Source: Pseudanabaena cinerea FACHB-1277
GTDB taxonomy: Bacteria; Cyanobacteriota; Cyanobacteriia; Pseudanabaenales; Pseudanabaenaceae
Direction of reading: 5' to 3'
NCBI RefSeq assembly: GCF_014696345.1
Contig: NZ_JACJPY010000023.1
Span: 1 to 54,108, forward strand
Length of the DNA stretch: 54,108 nucleotides
Part shown: piece after piece, positions 8,463 to 17,077 of the stretch
Numbering within the stretch: the first letter of the stretch is position 1
How the letters are laid out: each line of letters begins with the position of its first letter
Notes under the pieces: generated by a model
Told to the model about the DNA's origin: nothing
What the model saw: the letters and a program-made list of their open reading frames with translations, nothing else
The model's database searches: none
Program-made: the position numbers and the translations under genes

Positions 8463-9183
8463 CCACTCTTTCGGCTAAAGCCTTACGCGCTATGCCTGTG
8501 ACATAGACCGTAACCGCAACTGTGGCAATAAAACCAACAATGCGAATAATCCATTGAATTGTGGGATTGGTGGGCTGGTTTTCGCCGCCAATGCGAGCGA
8601 GATCCCCCGCTAAGGAACCAATATAAACATACATTATTGTTCCTGGTAACATACCAATTGAGGCAAGGGCATAGTCTTTGAGGGAAACCCCTGTCACGCC
8701 AAAGGCATAATTAAGTAAGTTAAAAGGAAATATTGGTGAAAGTCTGGTTAGTAAGACAATTTTGAAACCTTCATGGGCAACGGCGCGATCGATCGCCGCA
8801 AATTTTTGATTGTCGGCAATCTTTTGGCTAACCCAACCCCTTGCGATGTATCGTCCCACCAAAAAGGCGGCGATCGCCCCCAGAGTTGCACCGACAAATA
8901 CATAGATCGCGCCAAAGACAATCCCAAAAACCACACCAGCGCCCAAGGTCAAAATCGACCCTGGCAAAAAAGCAACGGTGGCAATGATATAAATTCCCAT
9001 GAAGGCAATCCCACCAATATAACCAAGGCTTTCGATCCATTTCAAAGCATCCCGTAATAATTCCTGTGGGTTCAAACTATTTGCGGTAGTTTGGGCAAAG
9101 GCGGGGTTGGCTGCAATTAGGGCGATCGCATTGATGCCTAAGAGAAAGCAAATGAAAAGCCTAAACCTTGTAAGTCGGTTCAT
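8455..9183 (-). CDS. TVP38/TMEM64 (DedA-superfamily) membrane protein
   Basis: A 242-residue multi-pass membrane protein of the TVP38/TMEM64 (SNARE-associated) family. From the ATG at 9183 it has a signal-like helix ending in ANPAFAQ, then a helical core with family blocks FLPGSILTLGAGVVFG and LSPIFPFNLLNYAFG, plus a C-terminal helix (about 215-235). A longer frame from 9270 would add 29 residues before the signal and is not preferred. It ends inside the arsS start, so the two form one unit; TVP38 genes are common arsS neighbours. Lipid scrambling or transport is the general idea for the superfamily; the substrate here is unknown. Confidence 0.82.
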   Translation of the reverse strand: MNRLTRFRLFICFLLGINAIALIAANPAFAQTTANSLNPQELLRDALKWIESLGYIGGIAFMGIYIIATVAFLPGSILTLGAGVVFGIVFGAIYVFVGATLGAIAAFLVGRYIARGWVSQKIADNQKFAAIDRAVAHEGFKIVLLTRLSPIFPFNLLNYAFGVTGVSLKDYALASIGMLPGTIMYVYIGSLAGDLARIGGENQPTNPTIQWIIRIVGFIATVAVTVYVTGIARKALAERVDE

Positions 9184-9430
9184 AATTAATCGCCTTGATG
9201 GGTTTTGGAAGAATTGAGATGGAAGACTTGAGATGGTTGACAAGCAATATATGGTAAAGGTTTGAGGCAAAACACGAAGCGATCGCCCCTAAGTTTTATC
9301 CAATTGATTGCAGCTCCAGCACAAGCGATGAAACTTGCAAAAAAGTGATGCAATGATGACTAGCAATAGTCAAAGCCTTAGCCCTAAAATATGGTAGTGC
9401 CAAACCTAGCAATAATTATTTTAAGTACCT

Positions 9431-10423
9431 ATGAAGCGCCGCCAACTTCTGATGACTATATTTGGCATTTCCCTCGCCGATGCCACAATTCGCGGAACCA
9501 TCTTAAAATCAGGACTTCTAGCTGATACATCTGTCGGTAATTCAATTCAACCTTTTGCCGATCTCACCAATGACCTCGCTAGTGGTAGTACTGAAACTGT
9601 CAATGAGCCATTGTTACGCTTTGCGGCGATCGCGGATACAGGCGTTGGCAGCTTCGATCAATATGCTGTGGCTCAAGCGATGGCACAGATCTATGAGCAT
9701 AGCCCTTTCGCGTTGGTGCTGATGGCGGGAGATAATATCTATCCCTATGGCGAAATGCAGTATATTCAATCGGCATTTGAGAAGCCCTACGCTCCCTTAT
9801 TGAGTCAGGGGGTCAAGTTTCATGCGGTGTTGGGCAATCACGATATTATCAAATCCAACAATGGACAGGATCAGATTAACTATCCACTCTTTAATATGCC
9901 CGATCGCTATTATTCCTTTACCAAGTCTTTCCCTACATCCTTGCCCCAAGCCACAAATTCTAATCACAATTCGGAACTAGTGGAATTCTTTGCCCTTGAT
10001 ACAAATGACAATGCCGATTGGCGATCGCAGTTAGCTTGGCTCGATCGCCAATTAGGCAACAGCAAAGCTCTGTGGAAGATCGTATTTGGGCATCATCCCC
10101 TCTATTCATCGGGCTTACATGGCAGCGATCAGCAATTAGCATCGATGCTTGCGCCATTATTTGCCAAGCATCAGGTGAAATTATATTTATGTGGTCATGA
10201 TCACGGTTATGAGCGTTTTGTGCCCATCAATGGCACAACCTATATTGTCAATGGTGGCGGCGGCGCTCCTTTATATCAATTCGGCAGTTCTGGGCAGACC
10301 GCTTTTGTCAGTCAGCGATTTAGCTTTATGATCTGTGATGTCTATCAAGATAAAATCATCACAAAAGCGATCGCCACTGATGGCAAAGTATTCGATCGCT
10401 CGATCATCACCCATACCATCTGA
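9431..10423 (+). CDS. Exported metallophosphoesterase (purple acid phosphatase-like)
   Basis: A 330-residue calcineurin-like phosphoesterase with all metal-binding blocks: IADTG (Asp69), GDNIYPY at 100-106, GNHD at 135-138, FGHHPLYSSGLHG and CGHDHGYE. This resembles tartrate-resistant acid phosphatases. The N-terminus begins MKRRQLLMTIFGISLA, which may be a twin-arginine export signal. ATG at 9431. It lies eight bases upstream of the GvpF/L gene, so the two probably share a transcript. Substrate unknown; a phosphate-scavenging role is only inferred. Confidence 0.82.
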   Translation: MKRRQLLMTIFGISLADATIRGTILKSGLLADTSVGNSIQPFADLTNDLASGSTETVNEPLLRFAAIADTGVGSFDQYAVAQAMAQIYEHSPFALVLMAGDNIYPYGEMQYIQSAFEKPYAPLLSQGVKFHAVLGNHDIIKSNNGQDQINYPLFNMPDRYYSFTKSFPTSLPQATNSNHNSELVEFFALDTNDNADWRSQLAWLDRQLGNSKALWKIVFGHHPLYSSGLHGSDQQLASMLAPLFAKHQVKLYLCGHDHGYERFVPINGTTYIVNGGGGAPLYQFGSSGQTAFVSQRFSFMICDVYQDKIITKAIATDGKVFDRSIITHTI

Positions 10424-10430
10424 ATACCTA

Positions 10431-11183
10431 ATGAGTCTATACCTGTACGCGATTTTGCAAGCCGAAAATCTCGATCTGATGAAAAATCTTGATCTTCAAG
10501 GGATGAATGCTCAGCCCGTGCAGTTTCACACCTTGCCCCCCTTCGCGATCGCCTATAGCGAGGCGCAGCAAGAGCGTTATCTCGCCAGTCGCGCTAACCT
10601 GCTCACCCATGAGACGGTTTTAGAATCCCTGATGAAATCCGTTGATCCCCACCAAGCCGTGCCATTGCCTTTGCAATTTGGGCTAGTCGTGGAGTCATGG
10701 ACAGAGATGCAGCAGGATTTGCTAGTTCCCCATGAGGATAAACTGAAGGGATTGATCGCTAATTTGATTGGCAAACGGGAGGTCAGTGTCAAATTATTTT
10801 GGAATCAAACCGAAGAATTAAATCTGGCGGTTGTGGAAAATGCCGAATTGCGACAAAGGCGTGAATCGCTGATGGGTAAAATCTTGAGCATGGATGAGGC
10901 GATCGCCATTGGTCAAGAGCTAGAGGCAGCGATCGAGCAACGCCAGCAGTTAATCATTGAGACTTTTTATAATGCGCTCAACCCGCTAAGTTATGAATAT
11001 GTGGAGGGGGAACTGCTCACAGAAAATATGATTTACAATGCTTCATTTTTGATTGCTTGGGATGAAGAACCCAAGTTTGCGGCGACAGTTGAGGAACTGG
11101 ACAAACAATTTGGCGATCGCCTCCGCATTCGTTACAACGATTTTACGGCTCCCTATAATTTTGTCAAATTGGAGTCCGACTAA
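10431..11183 (+). CDS. Gas-vesicle GvpF/GvpL family protein
   Basis: A 250-residue protein of the GvpF/L family, whose members nucleate gas-vesicle assembly with GvpA. Features: N-terminal ferredoxin-like strand (MSLYLYAILQAENL), a central LPLQFGLVVESWTEM block, a Glu/Gln-rich helix (AIGQELEAAIEQRQ), and the family ending YNASFLIAWDEEPKF with RIRYNDFTAPYNFV. ATG at 10431 is chosen because the conserved start follows; longer upstream frames overlap the phosphatase. No gvpA, gvpC, gvpN or gvpJ lies in the window, so either the locus is elsewhere or this is a stand-alone paralog. Confidence 0.85.
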   Translation: MSLYLYAILQAENLDLMKNLDLQGMNAQPVQFHTLPPFAIAYSEAQQERYLASRANLLTHETVLESLMKSVDPHQAVPLPLQFGLVVESWTEMQQDLLVPHEDKLKGLIANLIGKREVSVKLFWNQTEELNLAVVENAELRQRRESLMGKILSMDEAIAIGQELEAAIEQRQQLIIETFYNALNPLSYEYVEGELLTENMIYNASFLIAWDEEPKFAATVEELDKQFGDRLRIRYNDFTAPYNFVKLESD

Positions 11184-11189
11184 GTATCT

Positions 11190-11222
11190 AACCAAGAAAT
11201 AGCTAAGCCATTTCTTGGTTTT
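11190..11222 (+). terminator. Terminator after the gvpF/L gene
   Basis: Stem AACCAAGAAAT/ATTTCTTGGTT with a nine-base loop, followed by TT. Confidence 0.75.
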
Positions 11223-11291
11223 GGCGCTTGTCTTAGTACAGGTGACGACAGCTATACTACTCAACAATGCAATAGGTTAAGGGTAAATAGC

Positions 11292-12776
11292 GTGGGTAGC
11301 GATCGCCAATCTCCAAATAAAAAACCCAGATCAAATCCAAAGCCCCATAAACATCATCAACAGGATCTCCGTGCTGCCACTGTCAGCCATCGGCTCAAAG
11401 AATTTGCCACCACAGATGCCAATTGGTTGCGATCTCTGTTATTGATATTTAGTGACATTACGGGATTGGCGATCATCTGGAAAATTTCATCTAGTTTTAA
11501 TCGCATATTTTCGCCATTGCCCCCCGCCCTCAATTGGGGCAGCTTTTTAGGCTTTACAGGTTTATTTTGGGCATTTGCGGCATTGATAATCATTTCCTTT
11601 GCCCACCACAACTTCTATAGCGGCGATTCGCAATGGCGCAACTACGTCAAACAAGCGCAACTGATTAGCAATATTTACCTTGCGTCCTTGATTGTGAGTT
11701 ACTTTTATGACCCGACCGTGGATGCCCCGCGATCGCTATTTTTGCCTGTATGGATCGGTAGCATCGTTACGATCATTAGTTTGCGACTATTACTGACCCT
11801 GATCCTCGCCCAATTTCCCATCGCCCGCACCAGCAAGCCTATATTTATCATTGCCCACAGCGATCGCCTCACTGACCTATCCGCACTAATCGCCAAACGT
11901 ACAGGCTATCGGGTGGTGGGCGTTCTCTCTGCATCCCTTGCCAATAGCGCCCATGCTCTCACCGCGATCGTTAACTCAGGGGCGCAGGAAGTCATCGCCG
12001 AAGGACTACCCGAAACGCAACTGGCATCCCAACTATATTGGCAATTGCGAAATGCTGGCATAGGGCTACGGCTAATTTCCTCTAGCTTGATGGTCTTACA
12101 TCGGCGGGGCAATCCAGAAATCTTTGCCTCGATCCCCATGATTCGCATCGAAGCCCCCCTCTGGGGCAACTGGGAATATATTTGCAAGCGGGTTTTAGAT
12201 ATCTTGCTGTCGTTTTTGGGGCTGATAATTTTGTCCCCTGTATTTGTGGCGATCGCCATCTCCATAAAAGTTAGCTCTCAAGGCAGCATCTTCTATTCCC
12301 AAGAGCGCATTGGCTTACATGGTCAACCCTTTCGGATGTGGAAATTTCGCAGTATGTTCATGGATGCCGATCGCCGCCAAGCCGAACTAGAACATCTCAA
12401 CAAAACCAGTGACGGCGTAATGTTTAAAATCGAACGCGATCCCCGCATCATTCCCATCGGGCATTTCTTAAGGACGACTAGTTTAGACGAATTGCCGCAA
12501 CTATTTAATGTATTACTAGGGCAAATGAGCTTAGTGGGTCCGCGCCCCCTACCCGTCAGAGATGTCGCAAGGTTTACGCAGTGGCATCATACAAGACACT
12601 TAGTCATGCCAGGGATCACGGGACTATGGCAAATTTCGGGGCGATCGGATTTAGACACCATTGACGATGTGGCAAAACTCGACCTCTTTTACATAGATCG
12701 CTGGACACTCAACTTTGATCTAGAAATTCTCATCGAAACCTTAAGGCTTGTAATTTTTGGCAAGGGTGCATATTAA
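11292..12776 (+). CDS. Polyprenyl-phosphate sugar-1-phosphate transferase (exopolysaccharide initiation)
   Basis: A 494-residue membrane enzyme expected to transfer a sugar-phosphate to undecaprenyl phosphate to start exopolysaccharide synthesis. The N-terminal half has four or five transmembrane helices (about 45-180) and a CoA-binding-like domain (about 185-290). The C-terminal bacterial sugar-transferase domain starts at a transmembrane helix (KRVLDILLSFLGLIILSP), then has the family blocks QERIGLHGQPFRMWKFRSM, RTTSLDELPQLFNVL, MSLVGPRPLP and PGITGLWQISGR. The start is GTG at 11292. No glycosyltransferase cluster surrounds it. Its last codons are duplicated downstream in a tandem repeat. 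Confidence 0.9.
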   Translation: MGSDRQSPNKKPRSNPKPHKHHQQDLRAATVSHRLKEFATTDANWLRSLLLIFSDITGLAIIWKISSSFNRIFSPLPPALNWGSFLGFTGLFWAFAALIIISFAHHNFYSGDSQWRNYVKQAQLISNIYLASLIVSYFYDPTVDAPRSLFLPVWIGSIVTIISLRLLLTLILAQFPIARTSKPIFIIAHSDRLTDLSALIAKRTGYRVVGVLSASLANSAHALTAIVNSGAQEVIAEGLPETQLASQLYWQLRNAGIGLRLISSSLMVLHRRGNPEIFASIPMIRIEAPLWGNWEYICKRVLDILLSFLGLIILSPVFVAIAISIKVSSQGSIFYSQERIGLHGQPFRMWKFRSMFMDADRRQAELEHLNKTSDGVMFKIERDPRIIPIGHFLRTTSLDELPQLFNVLLGQMSLVGPRPLPVRDVARFTQWHHTRHLVMPGITGLWQISGRSDLDTIDDVAKLDLFYIDRWTLNFDLEILIETLRLVIFGKGAY

Positions 12777-12980
12777 AAACGTTAAAGACGCGGCTTAGCC
12801 GCGCCTTTAATGCAGATATGAAACCTTAAGGCTTGTAATTTTTGGCAAGGGTGCATATTAAAAACGTTAAAGACGCGGCTTAGCCGCGCCTTTAATGCAG
12901 ATATGAAACCTTAAGGCTTAAATCTTTGGCAAGGGTGCATATTAAAAATATTAAAAGCGCGGCTTAGCCGCGCCTTTAGG
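12735..12980 (+). repeat. 85-bp tandem repeat x3 carrying the 3' end of the sugar-transferase gene and its terminator
   Basis: Units begin at 12735, 12820 and 12905, exactly 85 bases apart; the first two are nearly identical and the third has diverged and is slightly shorter. Unit 1 contains the final codons and stop of the gene; units 2 and 3 carry the same bases as a non-coding copy. Each unit holds a GC-rich hairpin (CGCGGCTTAGCCGCG) flanked by A/T arms (TTAAAG...CTTTAA), apparently the gene's terminator, so it is present three times in a row. Confidence 0.92.
12782..12810 (+). terminator. Terminator hairpin, first of three copies
   Basis: Imperfect palindrome TTAAAGACGCGGC with GCCGCGCCTTTAA; repeated near 12867-12895 and 12951-12978. 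The convergent msrA gene ends at 12989, so it may act in both directions. Confidence 0.7.
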
Positions 12981-12988
12981 TCATATAT

Positions 12989-13642
12989 CTAAGCTGTTGC
13001 CACCGCAGGATAACAAACATTCGTACCGCCAAGTCCACAGTAACCATTAGGATTTTTGGCTAAATATTGTTGATGATAGCCCTCAGCATAATAAAACTCA
13101 CCAACATCACGGATTTCCGTAGTGATGCCCTGCTTCATCCCCGAAGCCTTCAAAGCATCTTGATATACTTCCCGCGACTCTTCGGCAAGTTTGCGCTGGG
13201 TATCATTATAAACATAGATTCCCGAACGATATTGAGTGCCAGTATCATTACCTTGGCGCATTCCCTGAGTCGGATTATGGGATTCCCAAAACACCTTCAA
13301 CAAATCACTATAACTAATGATTTGGGGATCAAATACCACCAAAACCACCTCATTATGCCCAGTCATGCCCGTGCATACTTCCTCATAGGTGGGATTAGGG
13401 GTTAAACCTGCGGCATATCCCACTGCTGTTACATAAACGCCCTTTTGTTGCCAAAAACGGCGTTCTGCTCCCCAAAAGCACCCCAAACCAAAGACAGCAG
13501 TCTCCATGTTGGCTGGGAACGGGGGCTTAAGCGCATTGCCATTCACAAAATGATGTGATGCGGTCGGGAGTGCGGTCGATCTACCTGGCAAACATTCTGT
13601 CGCCGTTGGCAAATTCAACTTCTTACCAAATCCAAATAACAT
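12989..13642 (-). CDS. msrA: Peptide methionine sulfoxide reductase A
   Basis: Reduces S-methionine sulfoxide in oxidised proteins and free methionine. The 217-residue form starts at ATG 13642 (a TTG lies 12 bases earlier). The catalytic motif GCFWGAE contains Cys55; GTQYRSGIY and AEGYHQQYL are family blocks; the C-terminal [12 protein letters not shown] carries likely resolving cysteines (202, 210). The first 45 residues are an extension common in cyanobacterial MsrA. Upstream, at 13665-13705, is an 11-bp-period array resembling Pho boxes, so expression may be tied to a response regulator (inference). Confidence 0.94.
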   Translation of the reverse strand: MLFGFGKKLNLPTATECLPGRSTALPTASHHFVNGNALKPPFPANMETAVFGLGCFWGAERRFWQQKGVYVTAVGYAAGLTPNPTYEEVCTGMTGHNEVVLVVFDPQIISYSDLLKVFWESHNPTQGMRQGNDTGTQYRSGIYVYNDTQRKLAEESREVYQDALKASGMKQGITTEIRDVGEFYYAEGYHQQYLAKNPNGYCGLGGTNVCYPAVATA

Positions 13643-13664
13643 AGAGATACTCAAAAATATTGTG

Positions 13665-13705
13665 TTTAACTTATGTTTAATTTATGTTTAACTTGCGTTT
13701 AAAAA
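13665..13705. promoter_or_regulatory. Four 11-bp direct repeats upstream of msrA, Pho-box-like
   Basis: Plus-strand octamers TTTAACTT (13665), TTTAATTT (13676), TTTAACTT (13687) and degenerate TTTAAAAA (13698), each separated by three bases. The first three fit the reported cyanobacterial SphR/PhoB pattern of PyTTAAPyPy(T/A) octamers with 3-bp spacers. They lie 23-63 bases upstream of the msrA ATG, in opposite orientation to the gene. Confidence 0.5.
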
Positions 13706-13806
13706 GTATGAACTGCGGATCGTCAAGCTCAGCAAATCCAAGCCTACAAATACTTAAACGGATATGATTGCCAAAGAAATGTTTAAGTTAGTTAAGCATT
13801 TATCTC

Positions 13807-13831
13807 CAAAAAAATTAGGGGCTATAGCCCC
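13807..13831 (-). terminator. Terminator of the DUF1816 gene
   Basis: On the minus strand, the perfect palindrome GGGGCTATAGCCCC is followed by TAATTTTTTTT. Confidence 0.75.
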
Positions 13832-13859
13832 CCAACCTTAATTATTGCTTTGAGAATAA

Positions 13860-14156
13860 CTAAAGAGTCTGACCGCTAAATGCAGGAAAACGGTCAAGCT
13901 TAAAATCCAGTGATTCGTCATACACAGTTAGCTTCTCTGGTTTACAGCGCTTGATCTGCGCCACTAACCCCTTAGAGCCTTCAGATTCCAGATCATCAAT
14001 ATAGCCTTGCTTAGCAGATGCCGCTTCAGACTCACTGACAAATGGACCAAAATAATAAGTACAACGTGGTGAATCGGTGGCAATTTCGATCCAGACAGCC
14101 AAACCAAATGTTTCTAGAATTGATGTGAAGATGTTTTTAAACAAGTTACCACCCAT
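13860..14156 (-). CDS. DUF1816 domain protein
   Basis: A 98-residue soluble cyanobacterial protein matching the DUF1816 pattern: VWIEIATDSPRCTYYFGPF, then SEAASAKQGYIDDLESEG and VAQIKRCKPEKLTVYDE. The domain is largely restricted to cyanobacteria and has been compared with phycobilisome linker-type domains, but the function is not established. ATG at 14156. It has its own terminator and lies alone between rlmB and msrA. Confidence 0.75.
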   Translation of the reverse strand: MGGNLFKNIFTSILETFGLAVWIEIATDSPRCTYYFGPFVSESEAASAKQGYIDDLESEGSKGLVAQIKRCKPEKLTVYDESLDFKLDRFPAFSGQTL

Positions 14157-14308
14157 AATTTTTATGTAAAGAGAGTGAATGGTTCAGGTCAACGACGGAA
14201 ACCTCAGCCTAATCTGTTTGACTGTACAGATGTGAATCTGAACAATAACTAATAGGCTTTAAAGTTAAGAAATTCCGTACATATCTTTATATAACTTAAA
14301 ACAGGGTT

Positions 14309-15874
14309 TCAAGACAAATTGTTCAGACTTAACGTATTTACCCAACGTTGTCTGAAAATCTCATAGAGAGCCATTCCTGTTGCTACAGAGGCATTTAAGC
14401 TATCCACTTTTCCATCTAAAGGTATAGAAACGAGGAAGTCACAGTTCTTCTGGATCGAGAGACTCAAGCCTTCATCTTCAGAGCCAATCACCAAAGCGAT
14501 CGCCCCAGAAAATTTTGCCTTGTGAATGGCATCACTTGCGCCTGCCATTGTACCGTATACCCAGAATCCAGCTTCTTTAATTTGTTCAAGGGCGCGATTA
14601 AGGTTGACAACACGGGCAACTGGCAGAATTTCAAGCGTGCCTGCGGCAACCTTGGCAACGGTGGCAGTAATGCCAACGGCGCGGCGTTGGGGGATTACGA
14701 GGGCATGAGCACCAAGGGCGGCAGCACTGCGAATAATTGCGCCCAGATTATGGGGATCGGTGATACCATCCGCGATCACGATTACAGGCTGGGTGGATTT
14801 TTCCTTGGCTGTCGCAATTACATCATCGAGTTCAGCATATTCGTATGCGGATACCTGTACGGCGATGCCCTGATGCCTACCACGATCAGTAATGCGATCT
14901 AGCCGCATATTGTCAACTTCATCGACAACAGCCCCTGCCGCTTTAGCTTCATTGATTAGGGGCAGAAAGTCGGGCGCATAGCGCAGCCTTGATGTCACCC
15001 ATACACGGTTAATGCTGCGGTTGCTATGCAATACTGCTTCAACGGCATGGCGACCATAGACAATATCAGGATTTTCAGGATTCTGTCCTTCTATGAATGA
15101 TTGCGAATGTTCAGCCGATCGCTCAATAGATTGCTCCATTTGATCAATATGCCCATTAATGGGTTGCTCAAATCGCTCTATGGGGGGCAGCGATCGCCTT
15201 GCAAACTGGGGATCAGGCTTACGAGCAAACTTCTGATCAAACTTGCGCTCAAATCTGGGGGCAGAGTCCCGATCGCCACGTTCAGAATATGCAGATCCAA
15301 AGCGATCATCTAATTTGCGACCACCACGGCGATCATCTTGACGATCATTACGCTTGTCAGCATACTTGCCTGACTTGCCTGCATATTTTTCAGGGTAACG
15401 CGCATCAGACTTTCGCAGCAATGGCTTGACCTCTGGACGAGATTCAAAAGACTTGTCAAAGGGCTTGGCAAAAGGTTTATCAAAGGATTTTTCACCATTG
15501 CGCTGACTAGATGAGCCAGAATACCGCGCCGAGTCCTTGTTAGAGTATTTATCTGAATATTTATCTGAATATTTGCCAGAATCTCTACCAGAATCTCTGC
15601 CAGAATCTCTGCCAGAATATTTACCACTAGGGCGGTCTGATGGGCGATCGCTATAGGGTTTGTCAGAAGATTTATCCGAATATTTATCTGAATATTTCGC
15701 AGAGCGCTTATTGCCGTAATTATCTGAGGATTTACTAAAGCTTTTTTCTGAACTTTTTTCGGAACGTTTGGGGCGATCGCCTGCACCTTCGTTATTGCGA
15801 TCAAAATTGCGATCGGGCTGATCATTGCGCTCAGATTTTCTGAGTTTTAGTCTAGGTTGAGTTGTCATTTGCAT
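14309..15874 (-). CDS. rlmB: TrmH-family 23S rRNA 2'-O-methyltransferase (RlmB-like) with long low-complexity N-terminus
   Basis: SPOUT-fold RNA methyltransferase expected to 2'-O-methylate G2251 of 23S rRNA. The C-terminal 250 residues hold the substrate-binding domain ([20 protein letters not shown]) and the knotted SAM domain ([52 protein letters not shown]). About 265 residues before this are highly charged and repetitive (Ser/Asp/Lys/Arg/Tyr, e.g. [20 protein letters not shown]), clearly disordered and probably RNA-binding. The ATG at 15874 lies 23 bases inside the mrnC reading frame. A second ATG six bases on is equally possible. Confidence 0.9.
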   Translation of the reverse strand: MQMTTQPRLKLRKSERNDQPDRNFDRNNEGAGDRPKRSEKSSEKSFSKSSDNYGNKRSAKYSDKYSDKSSDKPYSDRPSDRPSGKYSGRDSGRDSGRDSGKYSDKYSDKYSNKDSARYSGSSSQRNGEKSFDKPFAKPFDKSFESRPEVKPLLRKSDARYPEKYAGKSGKYADKRNDRQDDRRGGRKLDDRFGSAYSERGDRDSAPRFERKFDQKFARKPDPQFARRSLPPIERFEQPINGHIDQMEQSIERSAEHSQSFIEGQNPENPDIVYGRHAVEAVLHSNRSINRVWVTSRLRYAPDFLPLINEAKAAGAVVDEVDNMRLDRITDRGRHQGIAVQVSAYEYAELDDVIATAKEKSTQPVIVIADGITDPHNLGAIIRSAAALGAHALVIPQRRAVGITATVAKVAAGTLEILPVARVVNLNRALEQIKEAGFWVYGTMAGASDAIHKAKFSGAIALVIGSEDEGLSLSIQKNCDFLVSIPLDGKVDSLNASVATGMALYEIFRQRWVNTLSLNNLS

Positions 15875-16208
15875 CTATGTAGCTAATAAGCTGAATGAAA
15901 ATTTGATCGAGCCGATCAGGATTGGTCAGATAAAGATAACCAATCAAAGCTTCTAGTCCTGTTGCCTTTTGGTAAATATGGGGACTCACTTTACGCGGTG
16001 TCGATCCCGCAGCATTACGACCGCGCCTCACTAAATCAGATTCAGATTCTGTGAGGTCGAGCTTTTCAAGGAGATTGGCTTGCTGCTCCGCCCTAACTTG
16101 ATTGACCACGAGTTGGTGATATTGCTTGGCAGTACGCGGCGGTAGTAAGTAATGCAGGCGTATCTGCATCTCATATACAGCATCACCAAGATAGGCTAGG
16201 GCAGACAC
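15852..16208 (-). CDS. mrnC: Mini-ribonuclease III
   Basis: RNase III catalytic domain without a dsRNA-binding domain; the family trims 23S rRNA precursors. In 118 residues it has [11 protein letters not shown] (catalytic Asp9), the helix with [26 protein letters not shown], and the second acidic motif in [15 protein letters not shown] at 16208 is the only standard start. The frame stays open for about 30 codons upstream (back to a TAG) with plausible family residues ([16 protein letters not shown]), so a non-standard upstream start is possible. It overlaps rlmB, a pairing seen in other bacteria. Confidence 0.88.
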   Translation of the reverse strand: MSALAYLGDAVYEMQIRLHYLLPPRTAKQYHQLVVNQVRAEQQANLLEKLDLTESESDLVRRGRNAAGSTPRKVSPHIYQKATGLEALIGYLYLTNPDRLDQIFIQLISYIDANDNST

Positions 16209-16468
16209 AGGAACATCGGCAATGTTGTTAAACTTCAGGCTAAAAATTGGTTTCAGTGTTGGACTTTCAGTATTGGACTAAGCTAAGTATTTAAGACTTC
16301 TTGGCGCACAAGATCACAATCGAAGCAACTTCAAACAATCTGGATCATCAAACTTTTGCAATACCTAAATCACATTATAAGCATTACAAACTGCATTCGA
16401 TCAACTTTCCCCCTAACGTCATCAGTTTCGGACAAGTTAAGATGATCCTGATATTACTCAAAACCGCC

Positions 16469-16849
16469 CTAGGTCTGATTTAGATTCGCTAGAGCCTCAT
16501 CAATGGATGCTCGTAATGTCAGAAACTGATCTAGCCTTACCAGCTTGACGGTTTGAGTTACCCTCGCATTGGTAATAATTTGTAATTTGCCACTTAAATT
16601 CTGGGTTTTCTTGGCTATTTGCACTAAAATCCCTAATCCAGAGCTATCAACAAAATCAATCGTTGACAAATCTAGAATTACATTAAAAGGCCCATCCTCA
16701 ACGCACTTGCCAATGACCTTCTTGAAGGCTGGCTCAGAGAAAGCATCAAGTAGCCCAGTGAGGCGGATTATTTGATAGATGTCCTTGACTTCGCGGCTGC
16801 CTCTTAAACTCACAGTCAGGGTTAGCGGTTCAGGAATAATAACCTCCAA
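16469..16849 (-). CDS. STAS-domain anti-sigma factor antagonist
   Basis: A 126-residue SpoIIAA/RsbV-type STAS domain. The phosphorylatable serine region is FVDSSGLGIL with Ser69/Ser70; flanking VILDLSTID is the usual beta strand. Such proteins are switched by serine kinases and phosphatases in partner-switching modules; no kinase is next door. The start appears to be TTG at 16849; no ATG exists in the frame. Upstream lies a 14-bp tandem triplet (16884-16925). A second STAS gene is at 28169. Confidence 0.8.
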   Translation of the reverse strand: MEVIIPEPLTLTVSLRGSREVKDIYQIIRLTGLLDAFSEPAFKKVIGKCVEDGPFNVILDLSTIDFVDSSGLGILVQIAKKTQNLSGKLQIITNARVTQTVKLVRLDQFLTLRASIDEALANLNQT

Positions 16850-16883
16850 ATATTGCGAACGTATTCTAAATTTACAGATCTCA

Positions 16884-16925
16884 AATTTGCCGATCTTAAT
16901 TTGCTGATCTTAATTTGCCGATATA
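16884..16925. repeat. 14-bp tandem repeat x3 upstream of the STAS gene
   Basis: Copies of AATTTGC(C/T)GATCTT start at 16884, 16898 and 16912; the third ends in ATA. They lie 35-76 bases upstream of the STAS start. Confidence 0.7.
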
Positions 16926-17077
16926 TTCTATTTGCTTTCTTCTCACTTGTCCAGAAAATTTTTGAGTTTCCTGTAACAGTGATCTCAGAAAGCCTCAAAG
17001 CTTGACAAGTCAGATATGTAACGGAGCAATGTCTATGATCACTACCTTGGCTTTTTTTAGGGATTTTTTAGTGTTTT

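Noticed and set aside
12735-12980. CRISPR-like array
   Set aside because: Units are contiguous 85-bp copies with no unique spacers and include a gene 3' end; a tandem duplication.
15310-15825. Minus-strand frame within rlmB with Ile/Asn repeats
   Set aside because: Alternate-frame reading of the low-complexity rlmB arm, not a gene.
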